From Myxococcaceae bacterium (lineage in GTDB: Bacteria > Myxococcota > Myxococcia > Myxococcales > Myxococcaceae), in NCBI GenBank assembly GCA_019694575.1, contig JAIBBR010000006.1, forward strand, positions 1 to 64,000: DNA of 64,000 bases, written 5' to 3'. Shown piece after piece: positions 34,513 to 46,617 of this stretch. The position numbers and the translations under genes were made by a program. Position 1 is the first letter of the stretch; each line of letters begins with the position of its first letter. The notes below the pieces were generated by a model that did not search any database, had not been told where the DNA came from, and was given only the letters and a program-made list of their open reading frames with translations.

Positions 34513-36078
34513 CTACGCCACGAAAAACTTCGCTCCCCGCCGCACGGCTTGGCCACGTGACTCGAGCAGCGCACACGCCCGCGCCACCACTTCAGGCGTC
34601 TCATGCACCGCGGTGGCCAAGTCACCCAACGGCTTACCGCGAATCGCCGCACGCAGCTCAGTGATGATTTGACCGCACAACACTTCGGTGACCGCCACTT
34701 CGCGGCGCGGGGGAGCCGCGACTTCCAGCACTGCCACCTTTTGACCCGTCTTCACCGCCGCGCCGTGGGCCACCGCGTGCACCGGCGCCGTCACCGCTTT
34801 GCCCAACACCGGCTTCGACGGCAGCGACGCCATGCGGCGCACTTCGCGGCGACGTTGCGCGTCTTCCATGTCGACGACGTTGCTCACGTCGTGCCCGAGC
34901 AACCGCGACATGCTCTGCGCCGCGGCCCGACGCACTTTGATTTCTTTGTCGCGCATCGCGCCGAGCAGCAACGCCCGCGCTTGCTCGGCTCCGCTCGCGC
35001 CCAGCACCAACGCGGCCAACGAGCGCACTTCGACGTCGGGGTCATGAATCGCCTGCTCACCCAATGACAGCGCCTCATCGCCCTTCAACCCCAACGCGAG
35101 CAGTGAAGCGCGGCGGCGCACCGCCCGGTCGGGGTCTTTAATCGCCGCGGCCAAGTGTGGCCCACCGCACGCGGCGTCGAGCATGAGCAGCGCCTTCAGA
35201 GCGGCAATGCGCACGTCAGCATGGGTCGAGCTCAGCAGCGGGCTCACCACTGCCACGCCTTCACTCTTGGCGAGCGCGGCAAACGTGTTGAGCAGTGAGA
35301 CCAACACCTGTGGCTCGGTCTCGCCGTGGAGCGCCGCAGCCAACGCCGGCGCCGCGGCGGGGTGCCCCAACGCCAACAGCCGCTCTGAAGCGCGCAACCG
35401 CGATGGCACGTCGGGCGCTGACAATTCACGCACTGAGAAGCCAAACAGCGTCTCTTCAGTGCGGCCGGGGAAGGCGTAGCCTGCTTCGAGGGCGTGCACT
35501 TCGGCAGGCTGCACCGACAGACGGCCTGACTCTTTGAAGGCTTGCGCCACGGCGGTGACTTCTTTCGCCGTGCGCTGGGCGGGCGTTTCTTCTGCCGCCA
35601 CAAGAGCCACGGGCTCTGCCCGCGCCACCGGCAAGCGGTGGGTCGGCACCGGGGCGCTGGTAATCACCGCGCTGCGCAGCTCAGAAATGAAACGGGCCAG
35701 GTCAAACGCTTCGGCGGCACCCGCCGAGTCACCAGCACCATGAATTTGCGAGGCCTCGAGCATCTTGCCAATCAGGTCGGCGCGCTCACGGCGCAGCGCG
35801 TCGGCCACGCGGGCAATTTCTTCACGCTCAGCATGTGCGCGTGAAGCCCGCACTTCGAGCTCAGCCACCATGCGGCGCAGCTCAATTTCACGTTGCGCGG
35901 CTGAAGACACGTCGAGCCGCAAGCGGTCGACTTCGGCGCGGGCCGCTTCTAAATCACGGCCGAGCTGCTCGGAGCGGGCCTCGAAATACACGATTTTTTC
36001 GAGTGCGCTTTTGAGCAGCACTTCAGGGCGGTGATCAATCAAGGCTCTCTTCAACTCCTTCGACTGCGTGTGCTCCAC
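34513..36078 (-). CDS. pomY: PomY-like HEAT-repeat division protein
   Basis: 521 residues. The N-terminal coiled coil (about 20-110) follows the conserved-looking RPEVLLKSALEKIVYF. HEAT-type repeats span about 225-400 (for example VRRRASLLALG, VRSLAALVLG, VRRAAAQSMS). A short linker and a winged-helix-like C-terminus (about 465-521) end the protein. M. xanthus PomY has about 682 residues and a long Pro-rich disordered C-terminus that drives condensate formation; that part is missing here. The start is uncertain: GTG 36078 lacks a ribosome-binding site, and TTG 36042 has AAGGAG upstream. PomY is the GTPase-activating-type partner that bridges PomX to FtsZ. Confidence 0.82.
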   Translation of the reverse strand: MEHTQSKELKRALIDHRPEVLLKSALEKIVYFEARSEQLGRDLEAARAEVDRLRLDVSSAAQREIELRRMVAELEVRASRAHAEREEIARVADALRRERADLIGKMLEASQIHGAGDSAGAAEAFDLARFISELRSAVITSAPVPTHRLPVARAEPVALVAAEETPAQRTAKEVTAVAQAFKESGRLSVQPAEVHALEAGYAFPGRTEETLFGFSVRELSAPDVPSRLRASERLLALGHPAAAPALAAALHGETEPQVLVSLLNTFAALAKSEGVAVVSPLLSSTHADVRIAALKALLMLDAACGGPHLAAAIKDPDRAVRRRASLLALGLKGDEALSLGEQAIHDPDVEVRSLAALVLGASGAEQARALLLGAMRDKEIKVRRAAAQSMSRLLGHDVSNVVDMEDAQRRREVRRMASLPSKPVLGKAVTAPVHAVAHGAAVKTGQKVAVLEVAAPPRREVAVTEVLCGQIITELRAAIRGKPLGDLATAVHETPEVVARACALLESRGQAVRRGAKFFVA

Positions 36079-36249
36079 TTGCAGCCGTCAGCAGCCTACA
36101 CGCCTGTAGCAACTTGTCTTTTTTCTGGCCGCGCAAACTTAAACCAAACCCCTCGACAATGTAAATCATTGAAAAAACTGGCTAATTCAACCCATTCGCA
36201 AAATCGCCGCGCAGGCCGATTTACCGGCTTGAGAGCGATTTTTGAACCC

Positions 36250-36858
36250 CTAAAACCGATAATTTTTCAGCGTCTGGGCGAAGGCTGCGGCGTCTGTATA
36301 AACGTGTGCATTGAGGCCCTGGCGTTGCGCGGCCTGCACATAGGGGGCAAGGTCGTCGAAAAACACGCATGCTTCAGGCGGGCAACCGGCCAGCTCGACG
36401 GCCCGGGCGAATATTTCTGGCTCGGGCTTCACGCACCCCACTTCGCAGCTCAACACCACGCCGCGAAAATGTTGCAGCACCGGCAGTTGCGGCCGCAAAA
36501 AGGTGAAGTGCAAGTCATGCGTATTCGACAGCAACACCAACCGCGTTTGGTCTTTCAACGCGTCGACCAACGGCAACATCGGCACATTCAAGGTGAAATG
36601 GCAGCTCCACACCCTCGTAAATTCTGCCGCAGACACCTGGCCGCCCATTCGCTCTTCCAACGCCAGCCGCAACGCATCGCCCTTCACCTGCCCGCGGTTG
36701 ACGCGGTCCCAAAAATCAGGCTCCAGCTTGGCTTTGAATTCTTCTTTGGAGCAGCCAAACGTCTTCGCCATTTCGGTGAAGAGCTTTTCGTTGTCGTGAA
36801 ACACCAGCACATTGCCCAAGTCGAGAATCACCGCCCCAAGCTGTTTCACCTGCGTCAC
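36250..36858 (-). CDS. HAD-superfamily hydrolase
   Basis: 202 residues, starting at GTG 36858, which overlaps the upstream stop (GTGA). Motif I is LDLGNVL (DxxN variant of DxDxT, nucleophile Asp about 13). Motif II Ser/Thr appears in LLSNTHD, motif III Lys in CVKPEPEIF and motif IV Asp in FFDDLAPY. The DLGNV form is shared with HAD subfamily IA enzymes such as YihX. It acts as a phosphatase; the substrate is unknown. It is translationally coupled to a PLD-like protein. Confidence 0.85.
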   Translation of the reverse strand: MTQVKQLGAVILDLGNVLVFHDNEKLFTEMAKTFGCSKEEFKAKLEPDFWDRVNRGQVKGDALRLALEERMGGQVSAAEFTRVWSCHFTLNVPMLPLVDALKDQTRLVLLSNTHDLHFTFLRPQLPVLQHFRGVVLSCEVGCVKPEPEIFARAVELAGCPPEACVFFDDLAPYVQAAQRQGLNAHVYTDAAAFAQTLKNYRF

Positions 36859-37475
36859 TGGCCCAACCTCCGCGAGCGCCCGAGAACAATGCCCGAGCCG
36901 CCGCGTTTTTTTCGCCCCTTCACCGCCCGCGCCTGTGCCCCAATCGGGTCGGGGCAGAGCTCGTACAAGCGGCACCGCGCGCATTCGGCACCACTCCAAA
37001 TCGACTGGTACAGGGCAGTGACGCGGTCGATGGTGTCGAAATCTTCGCTCACGAAACCAAGCTCGAAATTGCGCGCGTCTTTGTGTTTCGCGCCCAGGCC
37101 CGCGCCGGTGAGGTTGGCGCTGCCCACGTACAGCCACGCCCCGTCGATGAGCACACACTTGAAATGCACCCGCGGGCAAATTTTGAGCTGCAGACCGCCG
37201 CGCACCAGGCTCTTCTTGGCGTCGAAGAATTTTCGAAACGGCCGCGAGGGCAGCTCGGCGTGCAGCAACTTCAGCTCGACGCCACGGGCCGACAACAGCG
37301 CGAATAAATCAACCAACGGGCGAAAGCGGCCTTGGTGCTCAACCAGCATGGCCTTGACGTTGGCCGTCGCTATCCACACAGATTCGCGGGCCTGCGCCAT
37401 GCGGTGCAGCACCACCTCGCGGTAAAGCGCTTCACCTTCGAGCATTTCCAATGAAACGGTACGCGGCCCACCCAT
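36855..37475 (-). CDS. PLD-like protein with one HKD motif
   Basis: 206 residues from ATG 37475 (GAGG 5 bases upstream; GTG 37481 alternative). A single HKD motif, H-x-K-x4-D, lies in VHFKCVLIDGAWLYVGSANLTG (about 104-112 for the HKD core), then the conserved SANLTG. PLD-fold enzymes with one HKD work as dimers and may cleave phosphodiester bonds in lipids or nucleic acids. A C-terminal CARC-x5-C motif (near 170) could bind a metal. Its stop overlaps the next gene (HAD). No signal peptide is seen. Confidence 0.8.
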   Translation of the reverse strand: MGGPRTVSLEMLEGEALYREVVLHRMAQARESVWIATANVKAMLVEHQGRFRPLVDLFALLSARGVELKLLHAELPSRPFRKFFDAKKSLVRGGLQLKICPRVHFKCVLIDGAWLYVGSANLTGAGLGAKHKDARNFELGFVSEDFDTIDRVTALYQSIWSGAECARCRLYELCPDPIGAQARAVKGRKKRGGSGIVLGRSRRLGQ

Positions 37476-37540
37476 CAGCACCTCGTCGTATGGCGATAGC
37501 CCAACGCTTTCTAGAATAGTCTCTTCTCTTTCAAGCGTTC

Positions 37541-40435
<2,895 letters not shown>

Positions 40436-40506
40436 AGTTTTTCTTTCCCCAACTCGCCGCGGTTTGGTGGAAACTGCCAGCCGCGAGCCCACAGGGGGCC
40501 TTCTTG

Positions 40507-43500
40507 GTGACGAAAGAGCCCACGCCTACATCAGAGCTTCTCTACTTCGAGAGCGCGCGTGACTTTCAGCAAGCGTGGGAAGCCAAGCTTCACCGCGGCA
40601 CGTGCTTCATTGCCACGGGCAAGGTGTTGTTCGCGGGCGCTCCCTTCAACGCCCAGCTGAAAATCAACGGCGTGGCCGAAGCGCCCCTGGCCGGCCACGT
40701 GGTGATGCGCGACACCGACGCCCAAGGCCAGCCCGGGTTGATTCTTGGGTTGTCGAAAGACTGCATCGCGCAGCTCAACGCGCTGTACCAGCGCACCATG
40801 GCGCCCCCCGAGCCCGAGAAGCCAGCGCCCGAGCCCGCCGTGATGTCGTCGGCCACTTATTTTCCCCCGTCAACCGCGGCCAGCCCCGCGACGGTGCCGG
40901 CGCCGCCCGCCTCTGCCCCGCTGCTGCCCGACATTCCCGAGGTGGCTGAGCCACCGCCCGCTCCGGCGCAAACTTCAGCCACCCAGCTCATACCCGTCGC
41001 CGAACCGGCCGTGGGAGAACCCGGCGCCACCAGCACCGGCGTCGGCTTGCTCGACACGCGCATGTTTCAAGGCAGCGCGGCGCCCCAAGCCAAGACGCTC
41101 CCTGAAGCCAAGCTGCCCGAAGGTTTATTGGCCACGATGATGGGGGCTTCTGCCGCGGCGCCCGAGCCGGCCGCGTCGGCCAAGCCCACCACGCCCGCGC
41201 CGTCAGCGGCACCCAACACGCCGTCGCCTTCTGCGCCTTCACCCACCGCTCCTGGCGGAGAAGACCGCATGGAGCCCGGGTCGGTACTCGACAACCGTTT
41301 TCAAATCGAAGGCCACCTGGCGAGCGGTGGCATGGGCGACGTCTACCGGGCGGCGCACATTTATTTGAAGCGGCCCATTGCGTTGAAGCTGCTCAAGCGT
41401 TCGTTCGCCGGCGACCAAGACATGTGGGCGCGCTTTCAGCGTGAAGCCGAGCTGGTGAGCCAGCTCGAAAGCCCATTCATCGTGCGCGTCTTCGACTTCG
41501 GCCGCACCTCGTCAGGCCAACCTTTTCTCGCGATGGAATTGGTCGACGGCATCACCCTTGACCAATTGCTCGAGCGCGAAAAGCAGCTCACCCCCGAGCG
41601 CGCCATCACCTTGATGACGCAGGTATGCGAGGGGCTGCATGAAGCCCACGCCATGGGTATCATTCACCGTGACTTGAAGCCGCCCAACATCATTTTGGGC
41701 AAGCGCCGCGACGGCTCTGAAGTAGCGAAGATTTTAGACTTCGGCATCGCGCGGTTGGCCGACACCACCCAGCAGCAGGCCAGCCTCACCCAAATGGGCA
41801 TGGTGGTGGGCACCCCCGCGTACCTCGCTCCCGAGCAGGCGTTGGCCGACGTGCTCGACGCGCGCACCGACATTTACGCGTTGGGCTGCGTGCTTTTCGA
41901 GTTGCTCACCGGCCGGCCCCCGTTCGTCACTGAAAACCTGCAGAAGCTGGTGGCGATGCACTTGACCGAAGCGCCGCCTGACCCAGTGGCGTTGCGGCCT
42001 TCGCTGGCTGAATACCCCGCGCTGTGCGCCGCGGTGCTCAAGGCCCTGCAAAAAGACCGCACCCAGCGCTTTCAAGACATTCGCGCTTTTGCCCAAGGCA
42101 TTGCCGCGAAAACGATGATTCCCGCGGTACCCCCGCCTTCTGCTCCGCCACCCCCCGCTTCGGCACCTCAACCACCCCCCTCGGTACCGCAACCGCCGCC
42201 GTCGCTGCCCGCGCCTTTTGCGTCATTGCCGGCGCCACCGTCAGAGCCCACCGCGCCCGCAGGGCCGCCCTCCACGGCGGCACCGGTTCTACCGTCGGCC
42301 CCCACCGCACCCCAGGTGTCTGCCGCACCGTTACCGCCGGCACCTGTTCCGGTTGCCGTCGCTGCGCCTGCCCCCGCGGCCGCCTCACCTTCGGCGTTCG
42401 ACGACTGGGGAGCCCCCGAGCAAGGCGCCCCTGAATCTGCGCCGGTTCAAGGCAAGTCTGAAGAATGGCCTCCGCCTGAGGTAGCGCAGGTACAGAAGTC
42501 TTCGCCCAAAGGGCCGGCGAATGCATCGTTCGACTGGCCCCCCCCCGAGCAGTTGGCTGAGCTCGAACCCGAGCCTGACACCGAAGCCGACAGCGCGGCC
42601 GACACCGAAACGCCCACCGCTGCATCACCGAAAAAAGCGCCTTCGCTCACCGACGAGCTGCACGCGCGTTACGCGGGCGACGCTTTTTACCAAGCTGAAT
42701 CAGCCTCACCGAGCAAAGCCAAGCGGCTCGAAGCGGCCTTCAAAGCGCTGAAGCTGAAGTTGCCCAAAACCCTGGCTGACGGGTTGATGAGCGGCCGCGC
42801 AGCTTTGGCGGCAGGCTCAACCCGCGGCGTGGTGCTGCACATTGAAGTGCTGGGCATTAGCCCTTCTTCTGCGCTGGCGGCGCGCTGCTGGGAAAAAGTG
42901 CTCGCCGTCGGTCACGAGCACCAAGCAGTGCTCGACGCAGTCGACGAAGACGGCGCGGTGTGGGCTTTCGCCGACGAGCAACTCTTTGGCGCGGCAGGTC
43001 GAGCGGCCTTCGCGGCTTTGGCGATGCGCGAGGCGGTGCGTGAAGAAGTCACCGGCACCGAAGCGCAAGCCTCGGGCTCGGTGCGCGCGGCTTTGGGCGG
43101 CGGCAAAATGGCGGCCCATTTGAGCCCCGACAAACCGCTGCAAGGCGACTTGACGCAGCGACTGCGCACCCTGGTAGCGCGCGGGCCCGCGGGCAAAGTG
43201 CTGGTTGAACGTGCGCTCGCGGCCGAGCTCGAAGACGTCACCGAAGTCAAGTCGCTGTCGCTGACCGGCTTCGACGTGGTTGAAGCCGTCGACCGCAAGC
43301 TGCTGCTCAACCCGCAAAACGCCAAGCTGGTGGGCCGCGACGCGCAATTGACGCAGCTCGACCGCCGCTTGCAGAGCTTGGCGCAAGGCGTGGTGGCGCC
43401 GGTGTTGCTGGTGGGCGCTCCCGGTTCAGGCCGCTCGGTGATGGCGCGCGAATTGGCACTGCGGGCCCGGCAACACCAATTCGTGGTGATGATGGCGCGT

Positions 43501-45384
43501 GCGCTGCCTTCGCTGAAAAACGTGCCCTACGGCGCATTCATCGAATTGGTGTGCAACGCGTGCGGGGTGCCGAAAGAAGACCGCGCCACGCACCTGCGCC
43601 CGGCGCTCGAGGCGATGAAGCTGGGGCCTGCCGAGCTCGAGACGGCGCTCGTCATTTCGGGCATCAAGCAGCAGCCACAACCCTTCACGCCTGGCCAAGC
43701 CATTCTCGCACTGCGCATGGTGCTCAACGCCGCCGCGCCGCAAAAACACATTCTCTATATTTTCGACGGCCTCGAGCAGATGGACGCCTACAGCGTCGAC
43801 GCCTTTCGCGAGCTGTGCGCCCGGCCGCGCCCCAAAGAGCTGACCGCTGGTTTCACCGAAACCAACTTCGCGCGCGAGAAGCTACCCAACGTGCCCACCA
43901 TCGAGCTTGGGCCGCTGTCGCCCTACGACATTGAAATGTGGGTTTCGACGCAGCTCGGCTCGTTGCCACCGTCAGAAAAGCTGCTCGATTTGCTCAAAGA
44001 CCGCTCAGGGGGCATGCCTGCCAAGCTCGTCGACTGGCTGCACGTGCTGGCCGACATGGGTTACCTGCGCTTCAAGGGCGGCGGCATTATTCTCTCGGGC
44101 GAACCGGGCGACTGGGACGACGCCGAGCTCACCCGGCTGCGCGTGCGCGGCGTGGGGCCCGACGGCGCACGGCTCTTCGAAGCGGCGGCGCTGGCAGGTG
44201 ACACTGTCGACGGGCCGCTGCTCGGCACGCTGGTACCGCAAGCCTCGCAGGCGGCTTACCAGCGCTTGGTGGCGAGCCAGTTGCTGCGCGCATTGGGCGG
44301 CAAGCGTTGGGCCATCAGCAGCGAACGGTACGCGTCACAAGTGATGGCCACGTCGAGCCCCCAACGGGCCGCGCTGCACCTGCGCTTCGCCTCGGTGCTG
44401 TGGGAGCAAGCGCGCACCCAAGGCAAACCTCCCGACTTGCCACGGGTGGCCGAGCACCTCACCCAAGCGCGTGAAGCCAACAAAGCCCTGGCGCTGTGGC
44501 GCACCGCCGCGGAGTCGGCCATCAACCGCAACGCCACCCGCGATGCGCTGCTGGCGCTCAAAGGCGGTGCCGACTGCTTGGCGCAGCTGTTGGTAGGCCC
44601 GGCCGCCACGGCAGAAGGCGTGAAAGTGCGTGTCGACACCCTGGCGCGCGCCGCGGCGTTTGCATTGCTCGCGGGTGACCCCGCGTTGGCCCGCGTGCTG
44701 GTCGACGAAGCAGAAGCGGTGGGCAAAGAAAAAAAAGTCGTCTCGCCCGAGCTGGCGCTCTCACTGGCGCGGGTGCTGCGCTCTGAAGCCCGCCGAGCGC
44801 GCGCGGCCGAAGCGCTCGACAAGGCCGAGCAGCTTTCGCAAGGCACCCTGGTTTCGGCATTGTGCGCCGCTGAACGCGGAGAAGCGCGCGAAGCCGAAGG
44901 TGACTTGGGCCGGGCCCAGGCGGCGTTTGAAAAAGCAATGGCTGAAGCGCCGGGCGCGGCTGACTTGGCGCGTTGGCACGGCGAAGTGAATTTGGCGGCC
45001 CGCGTACAGGCCCGCTTAGCCAGCGTGCTGCTCTCGAAGAAAGACGTGGCCGCGGCGCGCAACCACTACCTGGGCTCGCTCTCGGCGTACCGCCAAGAAG
45101 GCTACCCGTACGGAGAAGCCCGGGTGCTCGCCAACCTGGGCGCACTCTGTGCGCAGTCGAAAGAAAACACCGAAGCGGCACAATTTTTCGAAGAAGCCGC
45201 GGCCACCGCGGCCAAGGGCGGCGACTTTCTGTTTCAAGCGCGGCAGTTGATTTACTTGGCCCGCGTGCAAAAAAAGATGAACCACATTCCCCTCGCGAAG
45301 AAGACGGCCGAAAACGCCAAGCGGCTCGCCAACGCCCTGGGGTGGGAAGAAGGCCGCAAACAAGCCGAGGGCATCTTTGGTTGA
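40507..45384 (+). CDS. PilZ-like/Ser-Thr kinase/AAA-ATPase/TPR signalling giant
   Basis: 1,625 residues from GTG 40507 (AGGGGG upstream), which avoids overlap; ATG 40396 is the alternative. Order: PilZ-like domain (about 1-100), Pro/Ala linker, kinase domain (about 260-520) with GGMGDV, ALKLLK, HRDLKPPN and DFGIARL, all intact. A Pro-rich linker (about 540-720) follows. A degenerate nucleotide-cyclase-like module (about 770-890) leads into an AAA/STAND ATPase with GAPGSGRS (near 980). A TPR tail follows (about 1310-1620). The kinase-cyclase-AAA-TPR series recalls PknK-type regulators. Its stop overlaps the acyltransferase start. Confidence 0.85.
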   Translation: MTKEPTPTSELLYFESARDFQQAWEAKLHRGTCFIATGKVLFAGAPFNAQLKINGVAEAPLAGHVVMRDTDAQGQPGLILGLSKDCIAQLNALYQRTMAPPEPEKPAPEPAVMSSATYFPPSTAASPATVPAPPASAPLLPDIPEVAEPPPAPAQTSATQLIPVAEPAVGEPGATSTGVGLLDTRMFQGSAAPQAKTLPEAKLPEGLLATMMGASAAAPEPAASAKPTTPAPSAAPNTPSPSAPSPTAPGGEDRMEPGSVLDNRFQIEGHLASGGMGDVYRAAHIYLKRPIALKLLKRSFAGDQDMWARFQREAELVSQLESPFIVRVFDFGRTSSGQPFLAMELVDGITLDQLLEREKQLTPERAITLMTQVCEGLHEAHAMGIIHRDLKPPNIILGKRRDGSEVAKILDFGIARLADTTQQQASLTQMGMVVGTPAYLAPEQALADVLDARTDIYALGCVLFELLTGRPPFVTENLQKLVAMHLTEAPPDPVALRPSLAEYPALCAAVLKALQKDRTQRFQDIRAFAQGIAAKTMIPAVPPPSAPPPPASAPQPPPSVPQPPPSLPAPFASLPAPPSEPTAPAGPPSTAAPVLPSAPTAPQVSAAPLPPAPVPVAVAAPAPAAASPSAFDDWGAPEQGAPESAPVQGKSEEWPPPEVAQVQKSSPKGPANASFDWPPPEQLAELEPEPDTEADSAADTETPTAASPKKAPSLTDELHARYAGDAFYQAESASPSKAKRLEAAFKALKLKLPKTLADGLMSGRAALAAGSTRGVVLHIEVLGISPSSALAARCWEKVLAVGHEHQAVLDAVDEDGAVWAFADEQLFGAAGRAAFAALAMREAVREEVTGTEAQASGSVRAALGGGKMAAHLSPDKPLQGDLTQRLRTLVARGPAGKVLVERALAAELEDVTEVKSLSLTGFDVVEAVDRKLLLNPQNAKLVGRDAQLTQLDRRLQSLAQGVVAPVLLVGAPGSGRSVMARELALRARQHQFVVMMARALPSLKNVPYGAFIELVCNACGVPKEDRATHLRPALEAMKLGPAELETALVISGIKQQPQPFTPGQAILALRMVLNAAAPQKHILYIFDGLEQMDAYSVDAFRELCARPRPKELTAGFTETNFAREKLPNVPTIELGPLSPYDIEMWVSTQLGSLPPSEKLLDLLKDRSGGMPAKLVDWLHVLADMGYLRFKGGGIILSGEPGDWDDAELTRLRVRGVGPDGARLFEAAALAGDTVDGPLLGTLVPQASQAAYQRLVASQLLRALGGKRWAISSERYASQVMATSSPQRAALHLRFASVLWEQARTQGKPPDLPRVAEHLTQAREANKALALWRTAAESAINRNATRDALLALKGGADCLAQLLVGPAATAEGVKVRVDTLARAAAFALLAGDPALARVLVDEAEAVGKEKKVVSPELALSLARVLRSEARRARAAEALDKAEQLSQGTLVSALCAAERGEAREAEGDLGRAQAAFEKAMAEAPGAADLARWHGEVNLAARVQARLASVLLSKKDVAAARNHYLGSLSAYRQEGYPYGEARVLANLGALCAQSKENTEAAQFFEEAAATAAKGGDFLFQARQLIYLARVQKKMNHIPLAKKTAENAKRLANALGWEEGRKQAEGIFG

Positions 45385-46606
45385 AACGCTTTCGGTGCGT
45401 TGCTTCACCCAGGTGTCTGACATCGACGCCCACGCCGCCGCTTGGGAAACGCTCAATGTGAAGTCGCGCCGCAAGGGCTTTTTTCATTCGTGGCCGGCAC
45501 TGAAAGTGCACATCGAGGCCGACGCTTCGTTCGAAGGTTACACGCCGTGGTTTTTGGCCGCCTTCGACGGCGACACGCCCAAGGGCTACCTGGCCCTGAA
45601 ATTCAAAGACGGTGTCGTCACTTGCCTGCGCGAGCTCGAAGTCGACATGCCGGGCGTGGTGGGAGCACCCGAAGACGAAGCAGCGTTGGCGCGAGCGTTC
45701 TACCAACACCTGGTGAAGCACCGGGCCGACTGGCAGTTGCTCGAATTGACGCAGCAGCCAGTGGCGGGCAGTGCGCTGTGGCCGGCTCCGTCGGGGGTTG
45801 ACTTGAGCCACCACCACGCGCGCACGCTGGAAGACCGCGAGAACTTGCTGCTCACCCGCCCTTTCGCGTCTGCGGCCGACTATTTGAAGGCGTTTGACTC
45901 GAGCCAACGCAGCAATGTGCGGCGGCAGTCGAAAATGACGGCCCAAAGCGGAGACCTGTCACTGCTGCTGAGCGACACCGCGCAAGCCAAGTCGGCGATG
46001 TTCGACATTTATTTAGACATTGAGCGGCGCAGCTGGAAAGCGCGAGGCCACGGCACGTTGGGCCCGCGCGAAGCGGCGTACCGTCGGTTTTTCGCCGCAG
46101 ATTTTCCGTTAGACACGGTGTTTCTGGTGTTGGTGCGCGACGGTGTACCGGTGGCCTGTTTCATTTGCTTAGGTTACGCGGGCACTTGGTACTTGCTGGC
46201 CACGGTGTACGACGAAGCGCTCGAGAAGGTGGGCCCCGGTGTGCCGATGAATTGGCTGGCCATCACCGAGGGCATGCGGCGCGGCTTCACCACGTTCAAC
46301 TTCATGCCCGACTTCGCGTATTACAAAAAACGCTGGCTCTTCGACGGCGTGGCGACGCAAAAAGTGCAACTGTTTCGCCTGGGCAGCAAGCTGCACCTGA
46401 AGGGGTTGCTGGGTGACTTGAAGCGCGCCGCCTTCGCCACCAGCAAAGCCAAAGAACTGGGCAACGCCAACCGCCAGAGCGCGGGCAAGGCTGCGACGCG
46501 GGTCGGCACCACGAAAGAAAACGCCGAGCCACTCATTCGCGCCGCGTTGGCCGCGGGTGCGCAGTGGGTGAAAGGCGAAGCCTTGGCCGAGCGGCTGCCG
46601 AAATAA
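45377..46606 (+). CDS. FemAB/BioF2-like GNAT acyltransferase
   Basis: 409 residues. Two tandem GNAT-like halves, as in FemAB/BioF2 (CelD/BcsL) enzymes: the first around 10-170, the second around 170-350. Typical motifs are FDSSQRSNVRRQSKM (near 174) and the GVPMNWLAITEGMRRG segment (near 288), followed by MPDFAYYKKRWLFDG. These proteins transfer acyl or aminoacyl groups, for example in cell-wall or polysaccharide synthesis. The start is unclear: TTG 45377 overlaps the kinase stop; GTG 45395 is possible. The cytosolic substrate is unknown. Confidence 0.75.
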   Translation: MVETLSVRCFTQVSDIDAHAAAWETLNVKSRRKGFFHSWPALKVHIEADASFEGYTPWFLAAFDGDTPKGYLALKFKDGVVTCLRELEVDMPGVVGAPEDEAALARAFYQHLVKHRADWQLLELTQQPVAGSALWPAPSGVDLSHHHARTLEDRENLLLTRPFASAADYLKAFDSSQRSNVRRQSKMTAQSGDLSLLLSDTAQAKSAMFDIYLDIERRSWKARGHGTLGPREAAYRRFFAADFPLDTVFLVLVRDGVPVACFICLGYAGTWYLLATVYDEALEKVGPGVPMNWLAITEGMRRGFTTFNFMPDFAYYKKRWLFDGVATQKVQLFRLGSKLHLKGLLGDLKRAAFATSKAKELGNANRQSAGKAATRVGTTKENAEPLIRAALAAGAQWVKGEALAERLPK

Positions 46607-46617
46607 GGTGTCGTCGC

